Shown one piece after another: positions 25,456-35,340 of a stretch of DNA of 64,000 bases. The DNA comes from Nocardioides campestrisoli. Its GTDB lineage: Bacteria > Actinomycetota > Actinomycetes > Propionibacteriales > Nocardioidaceae. The notes beneath the pieces were generated by a model. It ran no database searches and was not told where the DNA came from. It was given only the letters and a program-made list of their open reading frames with translations. The position numbers and the translations under genes are program-made. The stretch covers positions 2,324,001 to 2,388,000 of the forward strand of contig NZ_CP061768.1 in assembly GCF_013624435.2 (NCBI RefSeq). The letters run 5' to 3'. Each line of letters starts with the position of its first letter. Positions within the stretch are counted from its first letter, which is position 1.

Positions 25456-27502
25456 CGACGCTCCCGAAGAACCCGGGCACGGTGTCGCCGGTGGCCGTCG
25501 GGAGGTTGAGCAGGAAGCGCCGATCGAGGAAGCGGTTGGCCTTCTCGCACGAGGTCTCGGATGCGAAGGAGCAGCAGTGGCAGGCTGCCCCGTGAAGGAA
25601 ATCCTCCGGGTCGCTTGGCGTTCGCATCGCACAGACTGGGTCCGATGAGCATCTCGATGCGCGTCGCAGCGCGGAGACGACCAGCCCCTGAAGCCGGGCT
25701 GGCTCAGAGAGGGCAACCAGCCCACCAAGCGTGCCTTCGCTGTCCGATGCCGTAGTGCAGATTAAAAGCCCTGCCGCGGCCTCGCGCTGCGGAGAGGCCG
25801 ACCATCCATAGATGCGCTCGGTCAGGCTCGCAGCTCCGTAGCCGCTAGACATCGCCATCTCGCGGATCAGCGCGTGGGACAGCGAGTGCAGCAGCCAGTA
25901 TCTGGGCGCGGGCAGGCGGGTGTCGGGATCCACCAGTTTGGCGGTCTCGGAGAACCGACGAGAGAAGTTGCGCCGATGCGCCTCTCTGTGGGCATCCCAG
26001 AGGGGACTTGCGAGGATGCCTTGTTCCCAACCGTCGACAGCGGCGGTGTCGAGCTGGAGGAAGATCCCTTCGCCGCGGTCTTCGGTGGCCGGCACCCACG
26101 TCGGCTTGCCGTTGCGAGTGAGCTTGACGAGGCGGCTGACGAGGTCGTTGACGCGGTCCATCTCGTCGAGGCGGGTGAACCCGAGGACTGCGTTGATCTT
26201 CTTCATCTGGTTGACCGCGACGACACGGCCGATTCGCTGGTGCAGCTCAGGCCCGCGCTGCATCTCAGTAACCATGAGTCCACTGGAGTTCTGTTGCTGC
26301 GGGAACAGGGACGGCTTCTGGAGGTAACGCCACTCCGGGACGAGCAGGTCGACGGGATCCCAGGCGGCGAGCTTCTCCTGACGTTCAGCTTCGGAGTCCG
26401 CGGGCGCGAGTACGTCGGCTACAGCCGCGGCGAGGTCCTGATCCGTGACATCGGTCAGGTCGAGCTTGCCCTCCGCGACATCGCGCAGGATGCCCAGGTC
26501 GTCCGCGTACTTCTGGACCTTCTCCACCCCTAGTTCGACGCGGAGCCGGTCTGCGAGCGCTTCCTTCTCCTCGGCATCGGTGCGTGGCATGACGATGATC
26601 GACTGGGTGGAGGCGAACCACAGGTTCGAGGCGCCCATCATGATCAGCGCCGGGCGGGCGTCGCATTCAGGGTCGAAAGCATTGAGATGCGGGTGCCGGC
26701 CTCGGCACTTCTTCGGCAGCTTGTCGCGACCAACACCACCCTGGGCTTCGGCCATCCCCCGGCTCGCACCACAGGAGGCACACAAGATCGTCGAGCCGAC
26801 CGACTTGCCGACGTTCGCATCACGCATCTTGAGGTCGGGCAGTTCGGCCTTCGGGCACTTGCCGCCGCGGTGAACCCACAGCGTGTACGGGAACTCGTCG
26901 AGGTGCCCGTTGGCGCAGGTCAGAAGGTGCTGTGCCGGGACGGCGGGGCTTTCGCGCTTGCGGCCGGTCGATCCCGCTCGCTGTCTTCCTCGGCCGGGGC
27001 AGTTCTTGTGTGTGAACTGGGCGAGGTCGGGGCGGAAGGGGTGGGTGTTGGTGTAGCTGAACCGAGGGAGTGGGCCAAGGAAGTCGCAGCCGGTGCACCG
27101 AAACAGTTGAGGAAACACCCGTGACGGAATGCCGAGGTCGTCGCCTTCCTTCGACATGGCGCCCTTCTTGGCCTGCCAGGGGAAGGGACGCAGCCCATCA
27201 ACCTGGGGTCCTAGGTGCAGGCGTACGACGTTGAGCAGTCGGGGCTCGATGATGCTGGGGATGAAGGGACGCCGCTTCCAGATCGGTTCCCAGTCGTCGA
27301 GCCCAGCCGGCATCACCGAGAATCCGGGCAGGTCCATGATGGCGCCGGGGCCATAGGTATAGAGCAGCGATGAGGGACGAGCGGAGCCGACCTTGGCGCG
27401 GTTCTTGACGACTCCGTCCTCCGCGTCGGCAAGTGGGTCGAGGGCCTCGTTCTGGTCGTGCAGCATCTCTTCGGAACCCGACTCGGGCAGCAGGTCAGTC
27501 AT
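25445..27502 (-). CDS. drmB: DISARM protein DrmB (DUF1998)
   Basis: The protein has 685 residues. The N-terminus holds the family segment SSLLYTYGPGAIMDLPGFSV. A set of cysteines follows (CTGC, TCANGH, CASCGAS), suggesting zinc binding. The DUF1998 end contains YWLLHSLSHALIREMAMSSG, GLLICTTASDSEGTLGGLVA and a cysteine cluster HGAACHCCSFASETSCEKAN near the C-terminus. DrmB pairs with DrmA; the complex binds and moves along DNA and blocks incoming phage DNA. The ATG overlaps the drmA stop as TGATG, so the two core subunits are made together, as in other DISARM loci. Confidence 0.9.
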   Translation of the reverse strand: MTDLLPESGSEEMLHDQNEALDPLADAEDGVVKNRAKVGSARPSSLLYTYGPGAIMDLPGFSVMPAGLDDWEPIWKRRPFIPSIIEPRLLNVVRLHLGPQVDGLRPFPWQAKKGAMSKEGDDLGIPSRVFPQLFRCTGCDFLGPLPRFSYTNTHPFRPDLAQFTHKNCPGRGRQRAGSTGRKRESPAVPAQHLLTCANGHLDEFPYTLWVHRGGKCPKAELPDLKMRDANVGKSVGSTILCASCGASRGMAEAQGGVGRDKLPKKCRGRHPHLNAFDPECDARPALIMMGASNLWFASTQSIIVMPRTDAEEKEALADRLRVELGVEKVQKYADDLGILRDVAEGKLDLTDVTDQDLAAAVADVLAPADSEAERQEKLAAWDPVDLLVPEWRYLQKPSLFPQQQNSSGLMVTEMQRGPELHQRIGRVVAVNQMKKINAVLGFTRLDEMDRVNDLVSRLVKLTRNGKPTWVPATEDRGEGIFLQLDTAAVDGWEQGILASPLWDAHREAHRRNFSRRFSETAKLVDPDTRLPAPRYWLLHSLSHALIREMAMSSGYGAASLTERIYGWSASPQREAAAGLLICTTASDSEGTLGGLVALSEPARLQGLVVSALRRASRCSSDPVCAMRTPSDPEDFLHGAACHCCSFASETSCEKANRFLDRRFLLNLPTATGDTVPGFFGSVDAL

Positions 27503-30500
27503 CAGTCCTCCTCCCCCGTAGGCAGCGTCCAGGCGGGCACGCCCTCGGGCGTGCGGGCGAAAAGTCGCTCGGGCACCGGGCTGACAAGCAGGTTGATCTC
27601 CGGCTGCACCTCGCGCATCGAGTTGGCGATGACGAACGGAGCTTCCATCGACCCGCCCGCCGATGCCTTCGCGTTCTCGGGGCTGATGATCAGCGGCAGG
27701 TACTTGTCGCCCTCACCCGTGCGTTCGTAGACGAGCGTCTTGCTCATCTCCGCAGCACGCTTGGCACGATCGGTCCACCTATCGATCCGATTCACAAGCA
27801 GGTCGTTCGCGCGCTTGGTGGCGTCCTCGCTCTGCGCGGCCGCGGAGATCCGCTTCTTGAGGCGCTCGGCGATCGACTCCACGATCGACCGCTGGTCCTT
27901 AATGCGCCAGGCATCGCGCTCGGGCGAGAGTCCATCCGCGGTTGCGGCCTCGATCACGCGCGCGACACTGACCAGCAGGCCGTCGATGCCGCGGGCCAGC
28001 GAGGTCGGCGAGAACGGTGTCACCGACAACGCCTCCACCTGGGCATAGAACGTCTCGTGGTAGTGCCGGAACTGCTCGAAATGCGCCAGGTCGCGAGGCC
28101 GCGCCCAGTTCCCCAGCGCCACGACCAGTCCCGGGCGGTCGGACGCGTCCCGACCCACACGCGAGGACGCCTGAATGTATTCAGCCGTGTTCTTCGGCTG
28201 CCCCACCACCAACATCAGACCAAGTCGCTGGACGTCGACACCCACCTGGAGCATCGAGGTGGCAAGCACGACGTCGAAGGGTGAGTCGGTCCGATAGGTA
28301 ACCTTCTGGTCCGCTTTCCGTGCCGCGAGCCGCGCTTGGAACGCCTCAGTCGAGTCGAAGGCCGAGTCGAACTCCAGCCCCAAGCGGTCCAAGGTTCGCC
28401 CGATCTCGGCGGACGCGATGCGCGAGGTCAGTTCGGCGGTGTGGAGGTTGCCGAAGGCGGCGCCGTAGCGGCGAGGGAAGCCCGAGTCCTTGGCCGGGTT
28501 GCCCACGCGGTTCGCGACGTCGTCGGCCATGTAGCGCGCCATGCCCGCCAGCTCGCGGGTGGCGTTGAAATAGCCAACAAGCGTCATGTACGGATCAGCT
28601 GCCGCGCCCGCGCGGTCGAACAGCAGTTGCCCCGCGGACAACAACACCTCCGAAACACGGATCTCGGCGCTCGACAGCCGGACGCCTTGGGCGCTGACTC
28701 CGATGTAGCGCCGCCCGGGGTTATCCCTGTCGATCGGCACCTCTTGAGAAAAGAATGTGTCAGCGACGTCCAGCACCTGTGGCGGGAAGATCTCTACTTG
28801 GCGTCCATATAGGCCGCGTACCTGCTCCTGGGCGTTTCGAACGGTTGCCGTCGACGCGACGATCAATGGCTTCACTGACTTCCCGTCCGGGGTCTCCCAC
28901 GACGACAGGGTCTCGACGGCAACCTCGAATAGTCCGACGGCGGTGCCCAAGGCGCCAGTGATGAGGTGCAGCTCGTCCTGAATGATCAGATCCGGTGGTC
29001 GGAGCCGACCCACCGGCCGAACTGTTGCGGCCGGTTGACCGCTGTTCGCAGGGTGTGAACCCACCTGACACGGCGTGTAGTCAGCGTGGACATACCCGTG
29101 GCGACCGCAACGCCTGCTCACGTAGCCGAACAGCGCGGCGGCCTCGCCCTCCCGTGCGAGGCGTGCGAACTTGTCGACGGTGGCGATCACAAACGCAGGA
29201 GTGAGGCGGTAGATCTCCTCATCGACGGTGAGAACCGGCAACCCTTCGGAGACCACACCGCCCTTGGAGAACGGGCACCGCGCCAGCTCGTCGCCACAGT
29301 GGACGAACACACGACGCATCGTGGCGTCGGCCCTCACCTGCGCTGCAGTGATCGGGGTGCCGCACCACGGGCAGCGCTGGATCTGGAGCACGGTCAGCCG
29401 GTGCGAGCCGTATTCGTTCGCCTTCTTGAGCTGCTCGTCTGCCTCCTCGAAGCGCTTGGGGCTCACATCGGTTCCGACCCAGAGCCCGATCCGGAAAGGC
29501 TCCACTCCCCAGGTCGCCACGTCCTCGCGCCGAGCAAGCTCGGCAGCGCACATCAAGGTGGTCGCCCGCTGGAACTGCTGAGCGGTCAGAAGCCGGAGGG
29601 TGTAGCGCATCAACACCGCAATGCCGTCGTTCCCGTCGAGGGAGCCCTCGGCCGACTCCACGACACCTTGGCGGCGCCTGATCGCGAATGTGTACGCAGC
29701 GAGCCCCAGGTACGCCTCGGTCTTGCCACCACCGGTTGGAAAGAAGAGCAACTCGACCCGGGATTGGTGCTCGGCGCTGCGCAGTGGTGCTGTGGGATCG
29801 GTCAACGCTCCGAGCTGCATCAGGATGAAGGCCAGCTGGAACGGACGCCACGAGGCGGCCCCTGGACCTCGCTCGGTGACCTTGTCCTGTGCCTGGTCAA
29901 GGGTCACTGAGGCATCGGATGCGCGCTCCGCAGCAACCTGCGATGCGATGCGCTGGTCGCGCATAACCCGGTTCATGAACTGGAAGCACCGCAGCGCTTC
30001 CGGATCAGTAGCGACGTGCTCCAGACCGGAGATGAGCCGCGCGTGTGCCTGCCTGGCCTCCCACAGCACCAGCTCGCACGTTTCTTGCCAATGGGCCGGG
30101 AGCTTTGCCGCCTCAGTCTCCTGCTCATCGAGCCACGCTCCGTAGCCGGTCACGAGCGGTTCGAGTCCCGCACGCAGCCCGTCGGGTGTGACCTTGGACA
30201 GCTCGTCCATGGACAGCAACGCGTCTTTCACGGAGCGAGCGCGCGTTTGCGGCGTCTCGCCAATGGGGAGCCAGGTCGTCTCCACTGAGGTGGCGCGACG
30301 CGAGCCTTCCTTGACCGTCCAGTCCGCCGAGCATGTGCGACCGATGGCGAACTCGAGGCGGTTGCGGTACTGGAGGTTGAGACGCTTGACCTCTTCGTCG
30401 TACTCGGGCCAGTCCTGCTCCAACACATCCCGCACAGGCAGGAAGACCTCGGCACCGCCCGCGTCGACCAGCAGCTTGGTCTGGAACATCCACATGCTCA

Positions 30501-31209
30501 ACGGGATGGGCATCGGCGTCTCGCGGTCGTTGCACAACGCGATCTCGACGAGTACCCGCCCAAACTGCGGGTCGTCGTACCGGTCGACCCGCAGACACGC
30601 GTCGTCCCGCAGCGCGATCGCCAGTGTCTTGCCCGGCTCGAGGTCGGCCAGGAGGACCGTACGACGTTCCTCGACCGGAACTCGCTGGTAGTGGCGGATC
30701 GGCCGACCGGCCTTGGACACCTTCTCCGTCTCCACCGACTCGTAGATGCCCCACGACGCCGTCACATCGAACGACTCCTGATCCGCTGGCATCTGGAACC
30801 GCAGCCCCATCGAGGCTGGGATCATCAAGCCCTGCTTCGGTGCCCGATCCTCGGCGTCATCATCGTCGGAATCTGCCTCGGTCTCATCAGCCGCGTACGC
30901 CGGGACCCCGCGCCCTTCGGAGATGCCGTCGTCGTCCGCCCGGACCTCGACGAGATCCCGCGCCGTGTCGTCGTCACCGAACGCCGACGATCTGCGACCC
31001 GTCAACTTCACGGGCGCAATGTGTCCAACCAAATACTGTGAACGCGGGCTGAATGGCAACAACTCCTCCGGCCCGTGAATCGGGCCCAGCAGCTCACGTT
31101 CCAGAATGTCGGCGAGGTTCTCGCGCACGGCGAAGGAGGAGCCGTCCAAGTCGAAGTTCAACTCGTACGATGCCGGCGATCCTGCCGCCTCTATGGTTGC
31201 CTCGGTCAC
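27502..31209 (-). CDS. drmA: DISARM helicase DrmA
   Basis: The protein has 1,235 residues and starts with GTG at 31209. An N-terminal region (ENLADILERELLGPIHGPEE) is followed by the helicase core: Walker A ELLFFPTGGGKTEAYLGL at about 485-502, DExH-type LIIQDELHLITGALG at about 738-752, SAT-like VASTATVRN, and the second RecA domain with VLATSMLQVGVDVQRLG and QASSRVGRD (about 1008-1016). A Cys-rich insertion (RCPWCGTPITAAQ, HCGDELARCPF) sits between the RecA lobes. DrmA is the motor of the DrmAB complex. A gap of 54 bases separates it from drmMI, and it shares the operon strand. Confidence 0.93.
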   Translation of the reverse strand: MTEATIEAAGSPASYELNFDLDGSSFAVRENLADILERELLGPIHGPEELLPFSPRSQYLVGHIAPVKLTGRRSSAFGDDDTARDLVEVRADDDGISEGRGVPAYAADETEADSDDDDAEDRAPKQGLMIPASMGLRFQMPADQESFDVTASWGIYESVETEKVSKAGRPIRHYQRVPVEERRTVLLADLEPGKTLAIALRDDACLRVDRYDDPQFGRVLVEIALCNDRETPMPIPLSMWMFQTKLLVDAGGAEVFLPVRDVLEQDWPEYDEEVKRLNLQYRNRLEFAIGRTCSADWTVKEGSRRATSVETTWLPIGETPQTRARSVKDALLSMDELSKVTPDGLRAGLEPLVTGYGAWLDEQETEAAKLPAHWQETCELVLWEARQAHARLISGLEHVATDPEALRCFQFMNRVMRDQRIASQVAAERASDASVTLDQAQDKVTERGPGAASWRPFQLAFILMQLGALTDPTAPLRSAEHQSRVELLFFPTGGGKTEAYLGLAAYTFAIRRRQGVVESAEGSLDGNDGIAVLMRYTLRLLTAQQFQRATTLMCAAELARREDVATWGVEPFRIGLWVGTDVSPKRFEEADEQLKKANEYGSHRLTVLQIQRCPWCGTPITAAQVRADATMRRVFVHCGDELARCPFSKGGVVSEGLPVLTVDEEIYRLTPAFVIATVDKFARLAREGEAAALFGYVSRRCGRHGYVHADYTPCQVGSHPANSGQPAATVRPVGRLRPPDLIIQDELHLITGALGTAVGLFEVAVETLSSWETPDGKSVKPLIVASTATVRNAQEQVRGLYGRQVEIFPPQVLDVADTFFSQEVPIDRDNPGRRYIGVSAQGVRLSSAEIRVSEVLLSAGQLLFDRAGAAADPYMTLVGYFNATRELAGMARYMADDVANRVGNPAKDSGFPRRYGAAFGNLHTAELTSRIASAEIGRTLDRLGLEFDSAFDSTEAFQARLAARKADQKVTYRTDSPFDVVLATSMLQVGVDVQRLGLMLVVGQPKNTAEYIQASSRVGRDASDRPGLVVALGNWARPRDLAHFEQFRHYHETFYAQVEALSVTPFSPTSLARGIDGLLVSVARVIEAATADGLSPERDAWRIKDQRSIVESIAERLKKRISAAAQSEDATKRANDLLVNRIDRWTDRAKRAAEMSKTLVYERTGEGDKYLPLIISPENAKASAGGSMEAPFVIANSMREVQPEINLLVSPVPERLFARTPEGVPAWTLPTGEED

Positions 31210-31263
31210 AATTCACCAGTCTGCCGCAGCCGTCCGACAGAGCTGCCTGCACCGGCCCAGCTG

Positions 31264-34200
31264 CTACCCATCAACGAAAAGGCTCCTTTGGTTGTCGTCC
31301 GACGGCGCGGTGGGTCGCTTCGCTCTGCTGCCACCTGCCGAGCCCTGGATTCCGGCTCGCCTGTGGTTCTCCGTTAGAAGTCGATCGAGGATCTCGGCCC
31401 GAGCGGTGGGGCTTACGGTCCAGCGGTTCATCTGGCGGTAGGTGTGAAATCCGTGGTCAAGGCTGACGTCGGACCAGCCGTACGCATCCATTACGGCTGC
31501 GTCCAACTCGACCTGAATCTCACGCATCCTCGCGACGTCCGGGTCTGCAGCGTCGGCGACCTCCGGGTCGTTCACGAGGTTGTACAACTTCGTCAGTCCG
31601 AGGTCGCGGCGGAGCATGATCTCCCGGCGCTCCTGGTTCAGCGACTGTCCGATGAGTTCTAGGGACGCAGTTCGTTCGGGGCGTGGCAACGTCTCGAATA
31701 CGTCCGACGGCGCGTACCTAACTCGGGTCTCCAGAGTCGACCCATAGGTAATGGCCCACAGTTGGTGCACCGACGACGAGAGCACCGCCTGGTCCGCAAA
31801 CGAGTCCGAGGCGAACACCACGATTGCCTCGCTTGGAATCTGCCCGGTGGAAATACGCACAGGCATGACACTCTTGCTCACCCTGGCAATGACTAGGACC
31901 TCATCTAAATCCCTGATCGCCCTCCGCATCGCGGGACGCTTCTCTGCATACTGCCACCAGTTGTTCCGATAGACGTCGCGATTGTTCTTGAGCCGTTCTG
32001 GCTTGACCAGCTCCTCAACACGCTGGAACGGTTGACGATACCGGCTGGCCTGGTCCTCTCCCATGTCGTTGAAGTCGATCACCCAGCGCGACGCGGACGA
32101 GTCCGGGCGGGAGTTGAGATCCTCACCATTTACATACGGGTAGAGCACGTCCGCGTTTCGTTTGTCTTCCTGAATCCAGCCTGCCGCCTCAGTTTGATCA
32201 AGCGTGAAACCAAGCCCAAGGATGTAGCACCCGATGTAGCTCAAGTTCGCGTTCTCGGATAGTCGTTTGGGGAGGCCCTCTGCGCGCCCTCCAGGCTCTA
32301 ACAGCGTTGTGATTCGTTTGACAGGGATGTCGTCACTAACGCGAGGCACCTCGTCAGATACATGTCCGCTCGCCGCCCAAACAGCGGCGTACTCTAAGTT
32401 GGCGCTGGCGGCCGGCCACGAGCGGCTCTGAATGGCCCGAACAATGGTGACTCCTCCCTCGACGAGTCTGTCGAGACCGACCTGCCGAGTGTCGCCCTGC
32501 GCAATTGTGTTCGTGGCGATGAGTCCCAACGTCCCGGAATCCTGAAGCAGATCAGACGCGCGTAAGAAGAAGTACGCTACGAGGTCGGCGCTGCCACGCG
32601 CGCCATCCGCTAAGACATTGACAAACCAGTCGCGGACGTCTCTGCCCATGGCGCCCGTCAACTTCTGCCCGCCGAGGAACGGCGGGTTTCCAACAATGAC
32701 GTCGAATCCACCTTTATCGACCATCACATCCGGTGCTTCCAGGATCCAGTGGAGTGGCCGCCACCGTTCGTAATCGGTTGCGACGGTGGGAGTTAGCCCC
32801 TTCGTTGTGAGCGAATCTAGGAACGACAAGTCGGGCGCCCCGCTGTCTGGGAATGCGGACTTCACTGCCACCCGGAGGTTTTCATACGCCTCATCTAGTG
32901 ACCTGCCCGGCTGGCCACCTAACGGCAGCCCAACCGCAATCACTCCGTCGGCGATCCGACGCAGTGCGGCTGTAGTACTCCGGAGCAGGGCAAGTTGGCG
33001 ACGTTTAGCAGCACTCGACCGAGCAGGGTCCGAGTCGTCGACTGGCGACGCGAGGTCGCGCCGAAGGTCGACGGCCTTGCGGATGATGCCGTCGATGTCG
33101 ACGTCGTACTGGTAGTAGTGCTCAACCTCGGTCGAGCGAGTCGGGTCAATATGCAGCTTGCGCAGCTGATCCAGACTCGTGATGCCCAGTAGCGAGTTGC
33201 CGAGGAAGACCTTGTCATCGACGAATGAGAACGGCAGATCGCGGTCGAGGGAGACGAGCCAGAGCGAGAGCTTGCACATCTCGACCGCCATGTCGTTGAT
33301 GTCCGCGCCATAGAGACAGTTGGCGACGACCTGGCGGATGGCTCGAGTGTGAAGATCCCTGCGGAAGGCGTTTGCCGGGTCCTCCGCCATCCAAACTTCG
33401 ACCAGCCGGTCGGCGAGATACCGAGCCGAGGCCACAAGAAAGGCGCCCGACCCGCAGGCGATGTCGGCGACCTTCAGGTCGAGCAGCTCGTCCGAGGACT
33501 TGAGCTCCCAAGCAGCCTCGTCTGCGGTCTGGTGCGGCCCCGGCGAGTAGCAGAGCGGCTGAAGCGCGTGCAGGACGACCTCCTCCGCCAGTGACTTTGG
33601 CGTGTAGTGAGCGCCGGCGTTCTTGCGGGACGGCGTCTCCTTGACCATCAGGCCGCCGGGGAGGACGACAAAGGGACGCCTGCGAAGGTCGAGACGGATC
33701 AGACCGAGCCACGGGCGGACCCGATCCCTCAACTCCGGATCGTCGCCAACCGCTTGAGTGAGCGCGCTGACGGCGCTCGGGTCAACGTCGGCGGTGATCG
33801 CCTTGGCGAGGGCAGCGGCGGACACTGCCTTCGCAGATGGCTGATCCTGCTCGAGCCAAGCACGGATCGCAGCGGCCAACTTCTTGGTGTCGGGGCTGAC
33901 TTCGGCTAGCTCCTCGAGCTTTGCGAGCGGGATTTCGGGTTCTACGCCGGCGGTGCCCTTGAGTCCGACGTAGGTCTGGTCGACCCTGTTGGCGGTGTAG
34001 CCGAGCAAACCCTCGTAGATATAGCCGATCTGCTCGACGTCGATGTCGCGGAATGAGATGCGCCGGGCTTCGCCCTTGATGTCAGCGATCTGTACCGATC
34101 GCAGGACGTGCAGCATCACGCGGTCGGAGACCGCGACCGCGAGGGTCCCTTGCTCGTTGGTGGAGGTTAGGAAGGGGAACCGCTCCGGGTCGAACAGTGA

Positions 34201-35340
34201 CCCGCCGTAGGCAGGCATGCGGAGGCTCTCGAACGAGGCACCGCTGAACAACGCCTGGCTGGTGGCCAGCAGCCGATGCCAGGTCAGGGACGTGGAGTCG
34301 AGGGCCTCTTCGGTCTCCTCAGTCTCGCGCGCGATGAGGCGGTCGAGCTCTCGAGCGATTCCATAGCCCTGCTCGAACAGATCACCAGAAGGAAGCAGCC
34401 CACGTTCCTCGGCGAAGAGGAGAAACACCACGCGCATCATCACGGTGACAGCGGCTTCATAGGTGTCGTGGGTGCGGGCCGGCAGCGGGTCCGGCAACCC
34501 GCGTCGATCCGCGTCGGCGGCAAACTCAGAGAACGACTGGATGAGCAGCTCGACTGCGCTGCGGACCTGCGCCCCGAGTGCTTCAGTGATCTCCTCGGCC
34601 GCGGCGACGGATTCTTCGAAGAGGACGGGGAGCCGCTCTGTCGGGTCACCGCCGATGATGTGCTGACGTCCGATCAGGGCGAGGAAGGCGTCCCGGGTCC
34701 GGGGTTCCTCGATCCAGGTCAGAGCATCGACGATGCCGGATGCTGCCATCGCGCCTTCACGGGCGCAGACCAGTCCCCACCAGCGGCCGTCGGTGACGAT
34801 GCCGAGCTGTACCTTGTTCTCGCGCAGGAGCGCCTCGGTGCGGTCGACGGGAGTTGCTGCCCACAGATCGTTCGGGGTCTGGCGCAGAGAATCGGTCGGG
34901 TCGACGACGTGCACGAGCGCACCGATCCCGTCGACACCGTTCAGGGCCGCATGGGCGGTGACAGTGACAGCGCGGTTTGGCGACTGGGCTTGGACGCCGG
35001 GCGCCTCGCCCCATGACAGTGACTCGGCCCATCCGGCGACATCGCGCAGGACGGACTCGATCCATTTGTCGCGGGCGACTCGGTAGGAGTCGAGAACGGC
35101 GTCGTTGTCAGGGGTGCGGTCGAACCTCTCCCATGCGGCCTCGAAGTCCTTGCGTGCATCGACGAGTGCGGCCTTGCGGTCGTCGCTGAGGGCTGGCATG
35201 CCTTGCGGCCAGACCCGCTTCAGGGGCGGGATCGCCAGGAACGGGCCTTCGGTGTCGACGAGTTCGAGCCAGGCTCGGTGCAACTCAGTCACGCTCGGAG
35301 TGTTGAGTCCCACCTGCCCTCGGCTGTTTGGGCGGCCCAT
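31264..35340 (-). CDS. drmMI: DISARM adenine methyltransferase DrmMI
   Basis: From the ATG at 35340 the product has 1,358 residues; a GTG one codon earlier is also possible. It has the layout of type IIL-like enzymes: a large helical N-terminal part, methyltransferase motif I DIACGSGAFLVASARYL at about 622-638, motif IV VIVGNPPFLGG at about 880-890, and a C-terminal specificity region. NPPF marks N6-adenine methylation. No PD-(D/E)XK nuclease motif is evident at the N-terminus, in keeping with a role of marking self DNA. The distal third (about 31.4-33.2 kb) is visibly poorer in GC than the neighbouring genes. The start overlaps the drmD stop as TGATG. Confidence 0.9.
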   Translation of the reverse strand: MGRPNSRGQVGLNTPSVTELHRAWLELVDTEGPFLAIPPLKRVWPQGMPALSDDRKAALVDARKDFEAAWERFDRTPDNDAVLDSYRVARDKWIESVLRDVAGWAESLSWGEAPGVQAQSPNRAVTVTAHAALNGVDGIGALVHVVDPTDSLRQTPNDLWAATPVDRTEALLRENKVQLGIVTDGRWWGLVCAREGAMAASGIVDALTWIEEPRTRDAFLALIGRQHIIGGDPTERLPVLFEESVAAAEEITEALGAQVRSAVELLIQSFSEFAADADRRGLPDPLPARTHDTYEAAVTVMMRVVFLLFAEERGLLPSGDLFEQGYGIARELDRLIARETEETEEALDSTSLTWHRLLATSQALFSGASFESLRMPAYGGSLFDPERFPFLTSTNEQGTLAVAVSDRVMLHVLRSVQIADIKGEARRISFRDIDVEQIGYIYEGLLGYTANRVDQTYVGLKGTAGVEPEIPLAKLEELAEVSPDTKKLAAAIRAWLEQDQPSAKAVSAAALAKAITADVDPSAVSALTQAVGDDPELRDRVRPWLGLIRLDLRRRPFVVLPGGLMVKETPSRKNAGAHYTPKSLAEEVVLHALQPLCYSPGPHQTADEAAWELKSSDELLDLKVADIACGSGAFLVASARYLADRLVEVWMAEDPANAFRRDLHTRAIRQVVANCLYGADINDMAVEMCKLSLWLVSLDRDLPFSFVDDKVFLGNSLLGITSLDQLRKLHIDPTRSTEVEHYYQYDVDIDGIIRKAVDLRRDLASPVDDSDPARSSAAKRRQLALLRSTTAALRRIADGVIAVGLPLGGQPGRSLDEAYENLRVAVKSAFPDSGAPDLSFLDSLTTKGLTPTVATDYERWRPLHWILEAPDVMVDKGGFDVIVGNPPFLGGQKLTGAMGRDVRDWFVNVLADGARGSADLVAYFFLRASDLLQDSGTLGLIATNTIAQGDTRQVGLDRLVEGGVTIVRAIQSRSWPAASANLEYAAVWAASGHVSDEVPRVSDDIPVKRITTLLEPGGRAEGLPKRLSENANLSYIGCYILGLGFTLDQTEAAGWIQEDKRNADVLYPYVNGEDLNSRPDSSASRWVIDFNDMGEDQASRYRQPFQRVEELVKPERLKNNRDVYRNNWWQYAEKRPAMRRAIRDLDEVLVIARVSKSVMPVRISTGQIPSEAIVVFASDSFADQAVLSSSVHQLWAITYGSTLETRVRYAPSDVFETLPRPERTASLELIGQSLNQERREIMLRRDLGLTKLYNLVNDPEVADAADPDVARMREIQVELDAAVMDAYGWSDVSLDHGFHTYRQMNRWTVSPTARAEILDRLLTENHRRAGIQGSAGGSRAKRPTAPSDDNQRSLFVDG

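Noticed and set aside
24739..25728. 329-residue version of DrmC
   Set aside because: Residues before the ATG at 25455 read through the conserved end of drmB in another frame and are low-complexity.
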